Assembly: GCA_963626305.1 (NCBI GenBank)
Contig: CAVFWT010000103.1
Coordinates: forward strand, 1 to 5,996
Source of the DNA: Mogibacterium_A sp963626305
Lineage (GTDB): Bacteria > Bacillota > Clostridia > Peptostreptococcales > Anaerovoracaceae
Direction of reading: 5' to 3'
DNA length: 5,996 nucleotides
Positions 1 to 5,365 of the stretch are shown piece by piece. Position numbers and translations under genes: made by a program. Under the pieces are notes generated by a model. It made no database searches and was not told where the DNA came from. It saw only the letters and a program-made list of their open reading frames with translations. Within the stretch, counting starts at the first letter, position 1. Each line of letters opens with the position of its first letter.

Positions 1-111
1 CATCTTTACATCATAGCCGGCTTCCATCAGACCACTCGTCAAGATTTTGCTGGCAAGGATTGTTCCCTGACCACCAACACCTACGAGAAGAATATTTTTA
101 ACGTCACTCAT
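1..111 (-). CDS. iorB: Indolepyruvate ferredoxin oxidoreductase beta subunit (IorB), N-terminal 37 codons, cut by window edge
   Basis: The small subunit of indolepyruvate:ferredoxin oxidoreductase; with IorA it converts aryl-pyruvates plus CoA to aryl-acetyl-CoA, CO2 and reduced ferredoxin in the cytoplasm. Only the first 37 codons are present, beginning MSDVKNILLVGVGGQGT. The GVGGQGT glycine-rich turn at residues 11-17 after a hydrophobic strand is typical of the gamma/beta domain of 2-oxoacid oxidoreductases. The start is firm: its ATG shares one base with the iorA stop (TAATG on the minus strand), and a strong GGAGGTGA ribosome binding site lies at 119-126 inside the end of iorA, 7 nt upstream. 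This arrangement implies translational coupling and equal production of the two subunits. The identity rests on the fragment plus its position directly after iorA; on the fragment alone another 2-oxoacid oxidoreductase gamma subunit would also fit. Confidence 0.93.
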   Translation of the reverse strand, partial: MSDVKNILLVGVGGQGTILASKILTSGLMEAGYDVKM

Positions 112-1895
112 TATCTTGTCACCTCCGAAATTGCATTAAATGGGCATACCTGTTTGCAAACAGTACAGCCGTTGCAGCTGGTCTTGTCGATTTCAACCTT
201 ATCCTTTGTGGAAATCAGAGCTGGACATCCGCTCTTTACGCACAGCTTGCAGTTCTTGCACTTATCCTGTTCCACAACGCACTGATGCTTATTCATTGTT
301 GGGAACTCATCAATATCCTGCTGGCTGAATTTCTTCAGAACGCATGGCCATCTCGTGATGATTACGCTTGGTTCATCCGTTGCAATACATGCATCCAGAG
401 CATTGTCGACTTCATCCATCTTATTCGGATTAACGATATGAATGTTTTCTTCCTTCATTCCGATTGCTTTGAGCAATGCCGGAATATCTACTTCTGGTGC
501 CTCTGCACCCATCAGGGTAAAACCAGAACCTGGATTCTGCTGATGGCCGGTCATACCGGTGATTCTATTGTCCAAGATTACGCTGATGCTGTGACCCTGG
601 TTATAGATGGAATCCATGATACTCGTAATTCCACTATGGAAGAATGTAGAATCACCCAGAACACCTACGGCTTTCGTCTTAGCTCCAACCATCTTATATG
701 CCTGAGATGCACCGTGTGCCATCGAAAGGCTGGCACCCATGCAAATCGCGGTGTCCAGTGCATTCAGCGGTGCATTGGCCCCCAAGGTGTAACATCCGAT
801 ATCGCCATTCACCATCAGGTCTTTTCTCTTCTTAATGGTCTGGAAGAAGCCTCTGTGTGGACAACCCGCACAAAGTTCTGGTGGTCTCGTAACTGCTTTT
901 AACTCAGAAGTGTAGCTCTCTGATTCTTCACCGGTCAGTGCCTTGCGTACTACGTCTGTATTCAGTTCATCGAATTTAGGGATGACTGGTTTTCCGACAC
1001 ACTCAATACCATGACGTTCCAAGAATTCCTGCAAGTATGGATCCATTTCTTCGATGACATAGACCTTCTCCACCTGAGAGCAGAAATCTTCAATCAGCTT
1101 CGTTGGGAGTGGGAATGTCATTCCGAGTTTCAGGTAGGAAGCATTCTTTCCGAATGTTTCCTTCGCATACTGATAAGAAATACCCGATGTTACGACACCA
1201 ATTTTCTTGTCATACCATTCCGGCTGATTGAGTTCGCAAGTATTTGCATACTCTTCCATATTCTGGAGCTTCACTTCGAGGTTTGCTCTCAGTTTCTTCG
1301 CATAAGCCGGTGCGGTTACGTACTTATTGATATTCTTCTTATATGGGATGTATTCTGGCTCAACGCGTTCGCCCAGTTCAACGATGCCCTTTGAATGACA
1401 GACTCTCGTTGTAACGTGGAAAAGAACCGGTGCATCAAATCTTTCGGAGAGGGCAAAAGCAAGTTTCATGAAGTCCTTGCATTCCTGACTGGAAGACGGT
1501 TCCAGCATCAAAAGTCTTGCGGCTTTCGCATAATTTCTGTTGTCCTGCTCATTCTGAGAACTGTGCTGTCCCGGGTCATCAGCACAGACAATAACGCATC
1601 CACCAGTTACACCAGTATATGCAAAAGTAAATACTGGATCAGCAGCAACGTTCAAGCCAACGTGCTTCATCGCGCAGAAGGAGCGAACACCAGCAATCGA
1701 AGCACCAATGGCAGCTTCCGCAGCAACTTTCTCATTTGGTGCCCATTCCGAATATACCTTCTCCTTATACTGAGGCATATTCTCCAGAATTTCGGTGCTC
1801 GGAGTTCCTGGGTACGCCGATGCAAACGTGCAACCACCCTCATAAGCGCCGCGGGCAATCGCCTCATTACCCGACATTATAACTTTCTCGGCCAT
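111..1895 (-). CDS. iorA: Indolepyruvate ferredoxin oxidoreductase alpha subunit (IorA)
   Basis: Large catalytic subunit (594 aa) of indolepyruvate:ferredoxin oxidoreductase (EC 1.2.7.8), a thiamine diphosphate and iron-sulfur enzyme that acts on aryl-pyruvates from aromatic amino-acid transamination. Visible order: an N-terminal pyruvate-oxidoreductase-like domain (about 1-165, with NEAIARGAYEGG and AYPGTPSTEI); a linker domain; the conserved CAGCPHRG motif at 342-349; a TPP-binding domain with GDS at 414-416 and DNRITGMTG at 442-450; and a C-terminal two-cluster ferredoxin domain. The ferredoxin cysteines are C546, C549, C552, C557 (CxxCxxCx4CP) and C574, C577, C580, C584 (CxxCxxCx3CP), sufficient for two 4Fe-4S clusters. 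Length is normal for the family and no damage is seen. The start is supported by AGGAGGTA at 1901-1908, 5 nt upstream. It is the first gene of an iorAB operon with its own promoter at 1954-1982. Confidence 0.97.
   Translation of the reverse strand: MAEKVIMSGNEAIARGAYEGGCTFASAYPGTPSTEILENMPQYKEKVYSEWAPNEKVAAEAAIGASIAGVRSFCAMKHVGLNVAADPVFTFAYTGVTGGCVIVCADDPGQHSSQNEQDNRNYAKAARLLMLEPSSSQECKDFMKLAFALSERFDAPVLFHVTTRVCHSKGIVELGERVEPEYIPYKKNINKYVTAPAYAKKLRANLEVKLQNMEEYANTCELNQPEWYDKKIGVVTSGISYQYAKETFGKNASYLKLGMTFPLPTKLIEDFCSQVEKVYVIEEMDPYLQEFLERHGIECVGKPVIPKFDELNTDVVRKALTGEESESYTSELKAVTRPPELCAGCPHRGFFQTIKKRKDLMVNGDIGCYTLGANAPLNALDTAICMGASLSMAHGASQAYKMVGAKTKAVGVLGDSTFFHSGITSIMDSIYNQGHSISVILDNRITGMTGHQQNPGSGFTLMGAEAPEVDIPALLKAIGMKEENIHIVNPNKMDEVDNALDACIATDEPSVIITRWPCVLKKFSQQDIDEFPTMNKHQCVVEQDKCKNCKLCVKSGCPALISTKDKVEIDKTSCNGCTVCKQVCPFNAISEVTR
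119..126 (-). promoter_or_regulatory. Ribosome binding site of iorB, inside the end of iorA
   Basis: GGAGGTGA on the minus strand, 7 nt before the iorB ATG and lying within the last codons of iorA. It shows that iorB has its own strong initiation signal despite the one-base overlap of the two genes. Confidence 0.88.
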
Positions 1896-1900
1896 CTAAT

Positions 1901-1908
1901 TACCTCCT
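1901..1908 (-). promoter_or_regulatory. Ribosome binding site of iorA
   Basis: AGGAGGTA on the minus strand, 5 nt before the iorA ATG; a near-perfect Shine-Dalgarno sequence that fixes the start at 1895. Confidence 0.9.
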
Positions 1909-1933
1909 AAATCAATTTAAATTATTTTCAAAT

Positions 1934-2002
1934 TGAAATATTTTTACACCTGAATTCTAGCATCCGGATTTCAAAAGGTCAATAAAAAAGTGAAATATTT
2001 TT
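1934..2002. repeat. Pair of 12-bp direct repeats flanking the iorA promoter
   Basis: TGAAATATTTTT occurs at 1934-1945 and exactly again at 1991-2002, start to start 57 bp. One copy lies just downstream of the predicted transcription start and the other just upstream of the -35 box. Each contains the 8-bp palindrome AAATATTT. The copy near the start also overlaps a separate dyad, TTTCAA-A-TTGAAA at 1926-1938. The positions would suit operator sites, but the region is so AT-rich that chance similarity is possible. Confidence 0.5.
1954..1982 (-). promoter_or_regulatory. Promoter of the iorAB operon
   Basis: On the minus strand, a -35 TTGACC (1977-1982), a 17-bp spacer and a -10 TAGAAT (1954-1959) preceded by TGC, an extended -10. 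Predicted transcription start is near 1947, leaving a leader of about 50 nt, too short for a typical riboswitch. The sequence upstream of the -35 (1983-2020) consists of A and T tracts and resembles an UP element. This is read by eye and not proven, but the match is strong. Confidence 0.75.
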
Positions 2003-2069
2003 GCAAATTTAAAAATTTCTTCACATTTTGTTGTGCTTTAATCATAATTTTTTAAGCAGAAGGTACTCG

Positions 2070-2083
2070 TTTATTCGAATAAA
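2070..2083. repeat. 14-bp perfect palindrome in the iorA upstream region
   Basis: TTTATTCGAATAAA reads identically on both strands. It lies between the iorA promoter and the terminator of the upstream regulator gene, about 88 bp upstream of the iorA -35 box. Its role is unknown; a dimeric regulator site is a reasonable guess. Confidence 0.5.
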
Positions 2084-2123
2084 AAGTCCAGTTTCCAACT
2101 GTTTCGGACAAAATTTCGCACGC

Positions 2124-2164
2124 AAAAAGACTCCGTTGCAGTAACCTACTAGCGGAGTCTTTTT
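2124..2164 (-). terminator. Intrinsic terminator of the YheO-like regulator gene
   Basis: Perfect 12-bp arms AAAAAGACTCCG (2124-2135) and CGGAGTCTTTTT (2153-2164) around a 17-nt loop, which has an inner AGTA/TACT pairing. On the minus strand the stem is followed by a U tract, and it begins 28 nt after the regulator stop codon. The symmetry would let it work on the plus strand too, but no plus-strand gene ends here. It separates the regulator transcript from iorAB. Confidence 0.92.
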
Positions 2165-2191
2165 GAAATTAAATTGCAATATATATTCGGA

Positions 2192-2866
2192 TTACCTTAC
2201 CGGAATCGGCTGATTGAGATCATCTTCATCATCGCGAATCTCTCGCAGATAATTGTAAAGTGTAGTCTGCGAAATGGAAAGTGCTTTGCAAATGTACGGT
2301 GTGGTAGCGCGTACATCAAAAATTCCTTGTCGCTTCAGATCCCGGAGAAGATTAATTTTACCCTCTTTCGTGTCCAGTTCACCCGATGTCATCTTCCAGA
2401 TGGAATTCATAATGGCATTCTGAGCCACGTGCTGAATGATATTCTGAGTATTGTCTTCTGGTTCGTATTTCTCATCTTCTGTATTCACATGAATCTTGTA
2501 ATTGATGTAATCGCGGAGTTCTTCCAACTTAGAGTTATCCTGGTTAATGCATATCAGCACAGCTGGCTGGCCTTCCTCGTCACGGATGATAAAATGCGAA
2601 GAGCGCAGCTTCCGCCCCTTCTCTGACACGCTGTTGTAAGCAATCATGTGCCCATCATCATCCACCTGACGCAGAATCATCTCGTAGATGGATTTATCCA
2701 TGCGTGTCCCGACCTCACGGCCAGTGACGTTGCTATTTGCAATATATACCATCTGCATTTCGTGCAAATCATGTACAGCAACCTCCGTGTCCCGACCCTC
2801 GAGCTTCGCAATACCCTTTGCAATTCCAATCACCACATCAAGTAATTCTTTCTGTTCCATTGCCAT
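2192..2866 (-). CDS. YheO/DauR-type PAS and helix-turn-helix transcriptional regulator
   Basis: A 224-residue cytoplasmic protein that looks like the YheO/DauR regulator family: an N-terminal YheO-like PAS domain (about 7-118, with the pattern EVAVHDL and later HFIIRDEEGQPAVLICINQDNS) and a C-terminal helix-turn-helix (about 165-211, ending in ICKALSISQTTLYNYLREI). Length is close to the family norm of about 220-240. The characterised member DauR represses D-arginine catabolism in Pseudomonas; the ligand here is unknown. Two starts are possible: the ATG at 2866 has AGGA only 4 nt away, and the ATG two codons on (2860) has it at 10 nt, so the true start is uncertain by two residues. It has its own promoter and terminator and lies upstream of iorAB in the same direction. 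Control of iorAB is an inference from proximity only. Confidence 0.88.
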   Translation of the reverse strand: MAMEQKELLDVVIGIAKGIAKLEGRDTEVAVHDLHEMQMVYIANSNVTGREVGTRMDKSIYEMILRQVDDDGHMIAYNSVSEKGRKLRSSHFIIRDEEGQPAVLICINQDNSKLEELRDYINYKIHVNTEDEKYEPEDNTQNIIQHVAQNAIMNSIWKMTSGELDTKEGKINLLRDLKRQGIFDVRATTPYICKALSISQTTLYNYLREIRDDEDDLNQPIPVR

Positions 2867-2915
2867 TCCATCCTAAATAGATTCATGAGATTAAATCGTC
2901 GTTTTATTGGTATTA

Positions 2916-2945
2916 ATGATAGCACATGAAATTAAAACATTTCAA
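2916..2945 (-). promoter_or_regulatory. Promoter of the YheO-like regulator gene
   Basis: On the minus strand, -35 TTGAAA (2940-2945), an 18-bp spacer and -10 TATCAT (2916-2921) with an upstream TGC extension. The predicted start near 2909 gives a leader of about 43 nt. A dyad fills the spacer (2927-2944), see that entry. Confidence 0.65.
2927..2944. repeat. Inverted repeat TGAAAT-N6-ATTTCA in the regulator promoter
   Basis: Perfect 6-bp arms with a 6-bp centre, lying between the -10 and -35 boxes of the YheO-like regulator promoter and overlapping the -35. That position would suit a repressor operator, perhaps for autoregulation. A closely similar dyad occupies the same place in the promoter of the next gene upstream (3538-3555). 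Confidence 0.5.
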
Positions 2946-2961
2946 TAAAGCCTGTAAAATT

Positions 2962-2989
2962 TTTTCAGATTAAAAAGGCATTCTGAAAA
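2962..2989. repeat. Inverted repeat upstream of the regulator promoter
   Basis: TTTTCAGA (2962-2969) and TCTGAAAA (2982-2989) form 8-bp arms around a 12-nt centre. It lies between the regulator promoter and the terminator of the small membrane protein gene. On neither strand does it have the GC-rich stem and U tract of a convincing terminator; its role is unclear. Confidence 0.4.
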
Positions 2990-3002
2990 TCGCTTCTTTT
3001 AT

Positions 3003-3031
3003 AAAAAAAGTGCAACCTTGCAGTTGCACTT
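3003..3031 (-). terminator. Intrinsic terminator of the small membrane protein gene
   Basis: Arms AAGTGCAAC (3008-3016) and GTTGCACTT (3023-3031) make a 9-bp stem with a 6-nt loop, followed on the minus strand by a run of seven U residues (3003-3009). It lies 56 nt after the stop codon at 3087 and ends the transcript before the YheO-like regulator promoter. Confidence 0.9.
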
Positions 3032-3076
3032 ACGTTCGTCTTTATTTGTCCGATTTTGATGCGGTTCTAGCATTCG

Positions 3077-3098
3077 AAGGACGGAATTATTCGTCCTT
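3077..3098 (-). repeat. Hairpin enclosing the stop codon of the small membrane protein gene
   Basis: AAGGACG (3077-3083) and CGTCCTT (3092-3098) form 7-bp arms around an 8-nt loop; in the minus-strand message the UAA stop falls in the loop. No U tract follows, so it is not a standard terminator. It could stabilise the message 3' end or be a chance structure. Confidence 0.45.
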
Positions 3099-3497
3099 TG
3101 CCTTGTCCCAAATTACTTCCATACGACGAATCTGCTTCTCATCCGTTCCATTGCGACGAAGCTGTTTGAGATACATTTCCTTTGGAATACCCATCTTCTT
3201 ATAAGCTCCGATGAACTTCTTCATGTAGTTATTCATGTACATCATGAAGCCACCCAGGTATACAAGACCCAAGAGAGCAACTACCAGCGCAAGCTTCCAG
3301 CCTACGCATAATGCAGATGCAATGACAGCAACAACCCAAACAATACCGAGGATTCGGTTAATCTTCGTCCAGTGCTCTGCATTCATCTGCTTCGGCATCT
3401 CGACGCCCTTTTCCTTCATCTGATTCTTATATAAATTCTGCTGATAACCCTTTGACTGACGGTTAAACTGTGGTGGACGTTGTTTTCCTTTACCCAT
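3087..3497 (-). CDS. Small two-helix membrane protein of unknown function
   Basis: I do not recognise this 136-residue protein. It has a basic, glutamine- and asparagine-rich N-terminus (1-46, starting MGKGKQRPPQFNRQSKGYQQ), two adjacent hydrophobic segments (about 49-66 and 68-88) with only a short turn containing one lysine, and a charged C-terminal part (about 90-136) rich in Lys, Arg, Asp and Glu. There is no cleavable signal peptide. Both ends are strongly positive next to the membrane segments, so by the positive-inside rule a hairpin with both termini in the cytoplasm is likely. The start is well supported by AAAGGAG (3505-3511), with GGAG 7 nt from the ATG. It follows the YitT-family gene by 78 nt on the same strand but has its own TATAAT promoter and its own terminator. 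That it is a real gene is clear; the function is open. Confidence 0.85.
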   Translation of the reverse strand: MGKGKQRPPQFNRQSKGYQQNLYKNQMKEKGVEMPKQMNAEHWTKINRILGIVWVVAVIASALCVGWKLALVVALLGLVYLGGFMMYMNNYMKKFIGAYKKMGIPKEMYLKQLRRNGTDEKQIRRMEVIWDKAKDE

Positions 3498-3528
3498 TCT
3501 ATTTCTCCTTTAAGTTATATTACTACTT

Positions 3529-3557
3529 ATTATACAAGGAAATCCGCTAATTTCCAA
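3529..3557 (-). promoter_or_regulatory. Promoter of the small membrane protein gene
   Basis: On the minus strand, -35 TTGGAA (3552-3557), a 17-bp spacer and a consensus -10 TATAAT (3529-3534). The predicted start near 3522 gives a leader of about 25 nt. It lies just after the stop codon of the YitT-family gene, and no terminator separates the two, so read-through from that gene is also likely. Confidence 0.7.
3538..3555. repeat. Inverted repeat GGAAAT-N6-ATTTCC in the small membrane gene promoter
   Basis: Perfect 6-bp arms with a 6-bp centre, placed between the -10 and -35 boxes and overlapping the -35. Same core (GAAAT-N6-ATTTC), same arm spacing and nearly the same placement as the dyad at 2927-2944 in the regulator promoter. 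Confidence 0.5.
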
Positions 3558-3575
3558 TGCTTTTTTGTGCACTTT

Positions 3576-4505
3576 CTATTCGGTTTTATCATTTGCTTTC
3601 ATCAAGTCAAGGCCTTCTCGGCGCTCGGATACAACCGGCACATAGTCTTCGTCGCTGAATACTGTTGTGAATCCGTTTCCGTTCACTTCACTGACATTCG
3701 AAATAGTGATGAACGCTGTCGGATCAATATTCAGCACCTCGCGCTTTACTCGGTTCAGATTACGGCTACTGATGACGCACGAAATAACATCAAAATCTTC
3801 CTGAATATATCCACCTCTTGCCGGAAAAATCGTCGTTCCATATCCGAGCTGAAGCAGTCTTTCGTTCACGTCCTTGCTGAACTTCTTGCTGAAAATCTGC
3901 GTCTGAACACCACCTTGATTCATGACCAGAATGTGGTTCATCACAACGCTGTATACGATGGTATACAGGATACCGAGAATAATTCCGTTCGTTGATGTAA
4001 TCGGCAGCTGGATGATAAAAATACCGATATCCAATGCAGACATTACCGGTGCAACTTTGAGGCCGAACTTTCGGTTCAAAATAATCGGTGGAACATCAAT
4101 ACCACCTGTCGAACCACCCATTCGGATTACCATACCGATACCAACACCGTCTAGGACGCCCGCACAGATGGATGCTAGTAGCGGATCTTCTACCAAATGC
4201 TGCAAGGCATCGATATTCTGGAATACGCCGAGAAAAAACGGAAACAAGAATGTTCCGACTGCAATCGTTGCCGCAAAACGCTTTCCGAGGAGTGCCCATC
4301 CCAGTAAGAAGAGCGCAATATTCACTGCATATACCGTCGCAGTAACGCTAAATCCAAAGTAATTATGTGCACTTCTTCCGAGTCCGGAAACACCCGCTAC
4401 CACCATATCATAAGGAAGCGCAAAACACGCCATTGCAAATGCACTCATTGCATTTCCGAGAACAAGCTGAACCATATCGATTATTAAATTGTTTCTCTTT
4501 TTCAT
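3576..4505 (-). CDS. YitT family integral membrane protein with C-terminal DUF2179 domain
   Basis: A 309-residue protein of the YitT family, widespread in Bacillota and without an established transport substrate. The N-terminal two thirds hold about five or six hydrophobic membrane segments (roughly 8-30, 53-73, 77-95, 107-128, 147-166 and 168-188) and the family signature GGSTGGID at 130-137. The C-terminal soluble part (about 205-290) matches the DUF2179 pattern, with GYGTTIFPARGGY at 211-223, then IDPTAFITIS and VNGNGF. Length is normal for the family. The start is chosen at 4505 because GGGAGGT (4512-4518) lies 6 nt upstream; an in-frame ATG 12 codons earlier (4541) has no usable ribosome site and lies in the loop of a terminator-like hairpin. 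It is transcribed from 4581-4609, back to back with the HAD hydrolase gene. Confidence 0.92.
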   Translation of the reverse strand: MKKRNNLIIDMVQLVLGNAMSAFAMACFALPYDMVVAGVSGLGRSAHNYFGFSVTATVYAVNIALFLLGWALLGKRFAATIAVGTFLFPFFLGVFQNIDALQHLVEDPLLASICAGVLDGVGIGMVIRMGGSTGGIDVPPIILNRKFGLKVAPVMSALDIGIFIIQLPITSTNGIILGILYTIVYSVVMNHILVMNQGGVQTQIFSKKFSKDVNERLLQLGYGTTIFPARGGYIQEDFDVISCVISSRNLNRVKREVLNIDPTAFITISNVSEVNGNGFTTVFSDEDYVPVVSERREGLDLMKANDKTE

Positions 4506-4511
4506 ATTTAT

Positions 4512-4518
4512 ACCTCCC
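4512..4518 (-). promoter_or_regulatory. Ribosome binding site that decides the YitT-family start
   Basis: GGGAGGT on the minus strand, 6 nt before the ATG at 4505. It places the start at MKKRNN and rules out the longer in-frame reading that begins at 4541. Confidence 0.88.
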
Positions 4519-4524
4519 TTCAAC

Positions 4525-4553
4525 AAAAAAACACCAGACATGCCGCCTAGTGT
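4525..4553 (-). terminator. Intrinsic-terminator-like hairpin in the leader of the YitT-family gene
   Basis: In the minus-strand RNA, ACACUAG (from 4547-4553) pairs with CUGGUGU (from 4531-4537), seven pairs with one U-G, around a 9-nt loop, followed at once by six further U residues (4525-4530). It lies between the promoter at 4581-4609 and the ribosome site at 4512-4518, and no minus-strand gene ends upstream. This would be a leader attenuator rather than a gene-end terminator. The stem is short, so efficiency is uncertain. Confidence 0.6.
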
Positions 4554-4580
4554 ATAGAATCTCTTAAGTCACCGAAATAA

Positions 4581-4609
4581 ATCATAACTTGAAAAAATAT
4601 TAAAGTCAA
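4581..4609 (-). promoter_or_regulatory. Promoter of the YitT-family gene
   Basis: On the minus strand, -35 TTGACT (4604-4609), a 17-bp spacer and -10 TATGAT (4581-4586), each one base from consensus. The predicted start near 4574 gives a leader of about 69 nt holding the terminator-like hairpin at 4525-4553. Confidence 0.75.
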
Positions 4610-4620
4610 GGAAATTTCCT
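4609..4620. repeat. 12-bp perfect palindrome between two divergent promoters
   Basis: AGGAAATTTCCT is identical on both strands. It touches the -35 box of the minus-strand YitT-family promoter and ends 6 bp before the -35 box of the plus-strand HAD hydrolase promoter, so one bound protein could affect both. Its GGAAA/TTTCC arms resemble those of the dyad at 3538-3555. Confidence 0.55.
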
Positions 4621-4626
4621 ACACTC

Positions 4627-4655
4627 TTGTTATCTGCTTGCACGCTTACTATAAT
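4627..4655 (+). promoter_or_regulatory. Promoter of the HAD hydrolase gene
   Basis: -35 TTGTTA (4627-4632), a 17-bp spacer and a consensus -10 TATAAT (4650-4655). The predicted start near 4662 leaves a leader of about 100 nt. The leader contains one short hairpin, GCCGA (4688-4692) with TCGGC (4701-4705) and an 8-nt loop, without a U tract; I see no known riboswitch in it. Confidence 0.7.
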
Positions 4656-4764
4656 AAAGAATGCGTTCTTCAAGCGAACCACAAATCGCCGATTATATAT
4701 TCGGCAAAAACATATAACGAAAAGCAGAAGAAGCATATTATCTACAACTATAAAGGAGCAAAAT

Positions 4765-5328
4765 ATGATTCAACTACATATATTCGATTGCGACGGAACA
4801 TTGCTCGATTCCATGAGAATGTGGGATGACATCAGTAGTGATTATCTTCGCAGCCAGGGAATCCAACCGCCAGAAAATTTGGCAGAGATTCTAGATCCTC
4901 TTACCTTTCCGGAATCCATCCAATATCTCGTAGAGCATTTTGATATCGGAAGTTACGAGGAAACCAGCGAAGGCTTGATGAATCGCGTGCTGTGGCATTA
5001 CGAGAACGACCTCGAGTTGTTTCCTGAAATACCGAATCTTCTCGAGGATGTTGATGCCGAGGGAAAACCAATGGTTATCCTCACCAACTCTCCAAGAAAT
5101 TTCATCGTCGCTGGACTAGAGCGCACCGGAATTGCTCACTACTTTGAGAAACTATTTATCTCGAATGAAATGGGATTGTCGAAAGACCGCCCGGAGATTT
5201 TTGCGAAGGTCTGTGAATCGATGAACGTAAAGCCCGAAGAAGCACTCGTCTACGAGGATTCATCATTTGCGATTCAAGCTGCCAAAGAAGTCGGATGCCA
5301 AATACGAGAATTCGATCGCTACCGTTGA
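4765..5328 (+). CDS. HAD superfamily hydrolase, phosphoglycolate phosphatase-like
   Basis: A 187-residue cytoplasmic hydrolase of the haloacid dehalogenase superfamily, probably a small-molecule phosphatase. All four motifs are visible: motif I DCDGT with nucleophile D8 and acid/base D10; motif II as the ILTNSP strand with T107; motif III lysine K140 before RPEIF; and motif IV YEDS with E164 and D165 followed by AIQAAKEVG. A helical insert (about 15-80) between motif I and the core is of the C1 cap type, suggesting a small soluble substrate. The start at 4765 is supported by AAGGAG (4753-4758), 6 nt away; the same frame stays open upstream to a TTG at 4627, but that lies in the promoter. The substrate cannot be told from the sequence. 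It lies just upstream of the thiamine-controlled thiM but has its own promoter and no riboswitch. No clear terminator follows it. Confidence 0.9.
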   Translation: MIQLHIFDCDGTLLDSMRMWDDISSDYLRSQGIQPPENLAEILDPLTFPESIQYLVEHFDIGSYEETSEGLMNRVLWHYENDLELFPEIPNLLEDVDAEGKPMVILTNSPRNFIVAGLERTGIAHYFEKLFISNEMGLSKDRPEIFAKVCESMNVKPEEALVYEDSSFAIQAAKEVGCQIREFDRYR

Positions 5329-5365
5329 TCAGTCGTACCGATTAGCTACCTCGATTGAAAACGAG

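Noticed and set aside
285..902. 205-codon open frame on the plus strand inside iorA
   Set aside because: It is antisense to an intact, motif-rich iorA, has no ribosome binding site and gives a protein rich in Cys, His and Ile without recognisable domains. The open frames at 1011-1394 and 1395-1910 are dismissed for the same reason.
1896..1953. Riboswitch or T-box in the iorA leader
   Set aside because: The leader is only about 50 nt from the predicted start and shows no conserved aptamer blocks, T-box sequence or terminator.
2174..2626. 150-codon plus-strand open frame antisense to the YheO-like regulator
   Set aside because: It starts next to the regulator stop codon, has no ribosome site and mirrors a well-supported gene on the other strand.
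3480..3995. 171-codon plus-strand open frame across the small membrane gene start and the YitT-family gene end
   Set aside because: It runs antisense through a promoter and two gene ends, with no ribosome site and no domain.
4506..4541. Longer YitT-family start at the ATG at 4541, adding 12 residues
   Set aside because: This ATG lies in the loop of the terminator-like hairpin and has no properly spaced ribosome site, while GGGAGGT is ideally placed for the ATG at 4505.
4627..4764. N-terminal extension of the HAD hydrolase by 46 residues from a TTG at 4627
   Set aside because: The TTG is part of the predicted -35 box, the extension is basic and unlike the family, and AAGGAG directly precedes the ATG at 4765.
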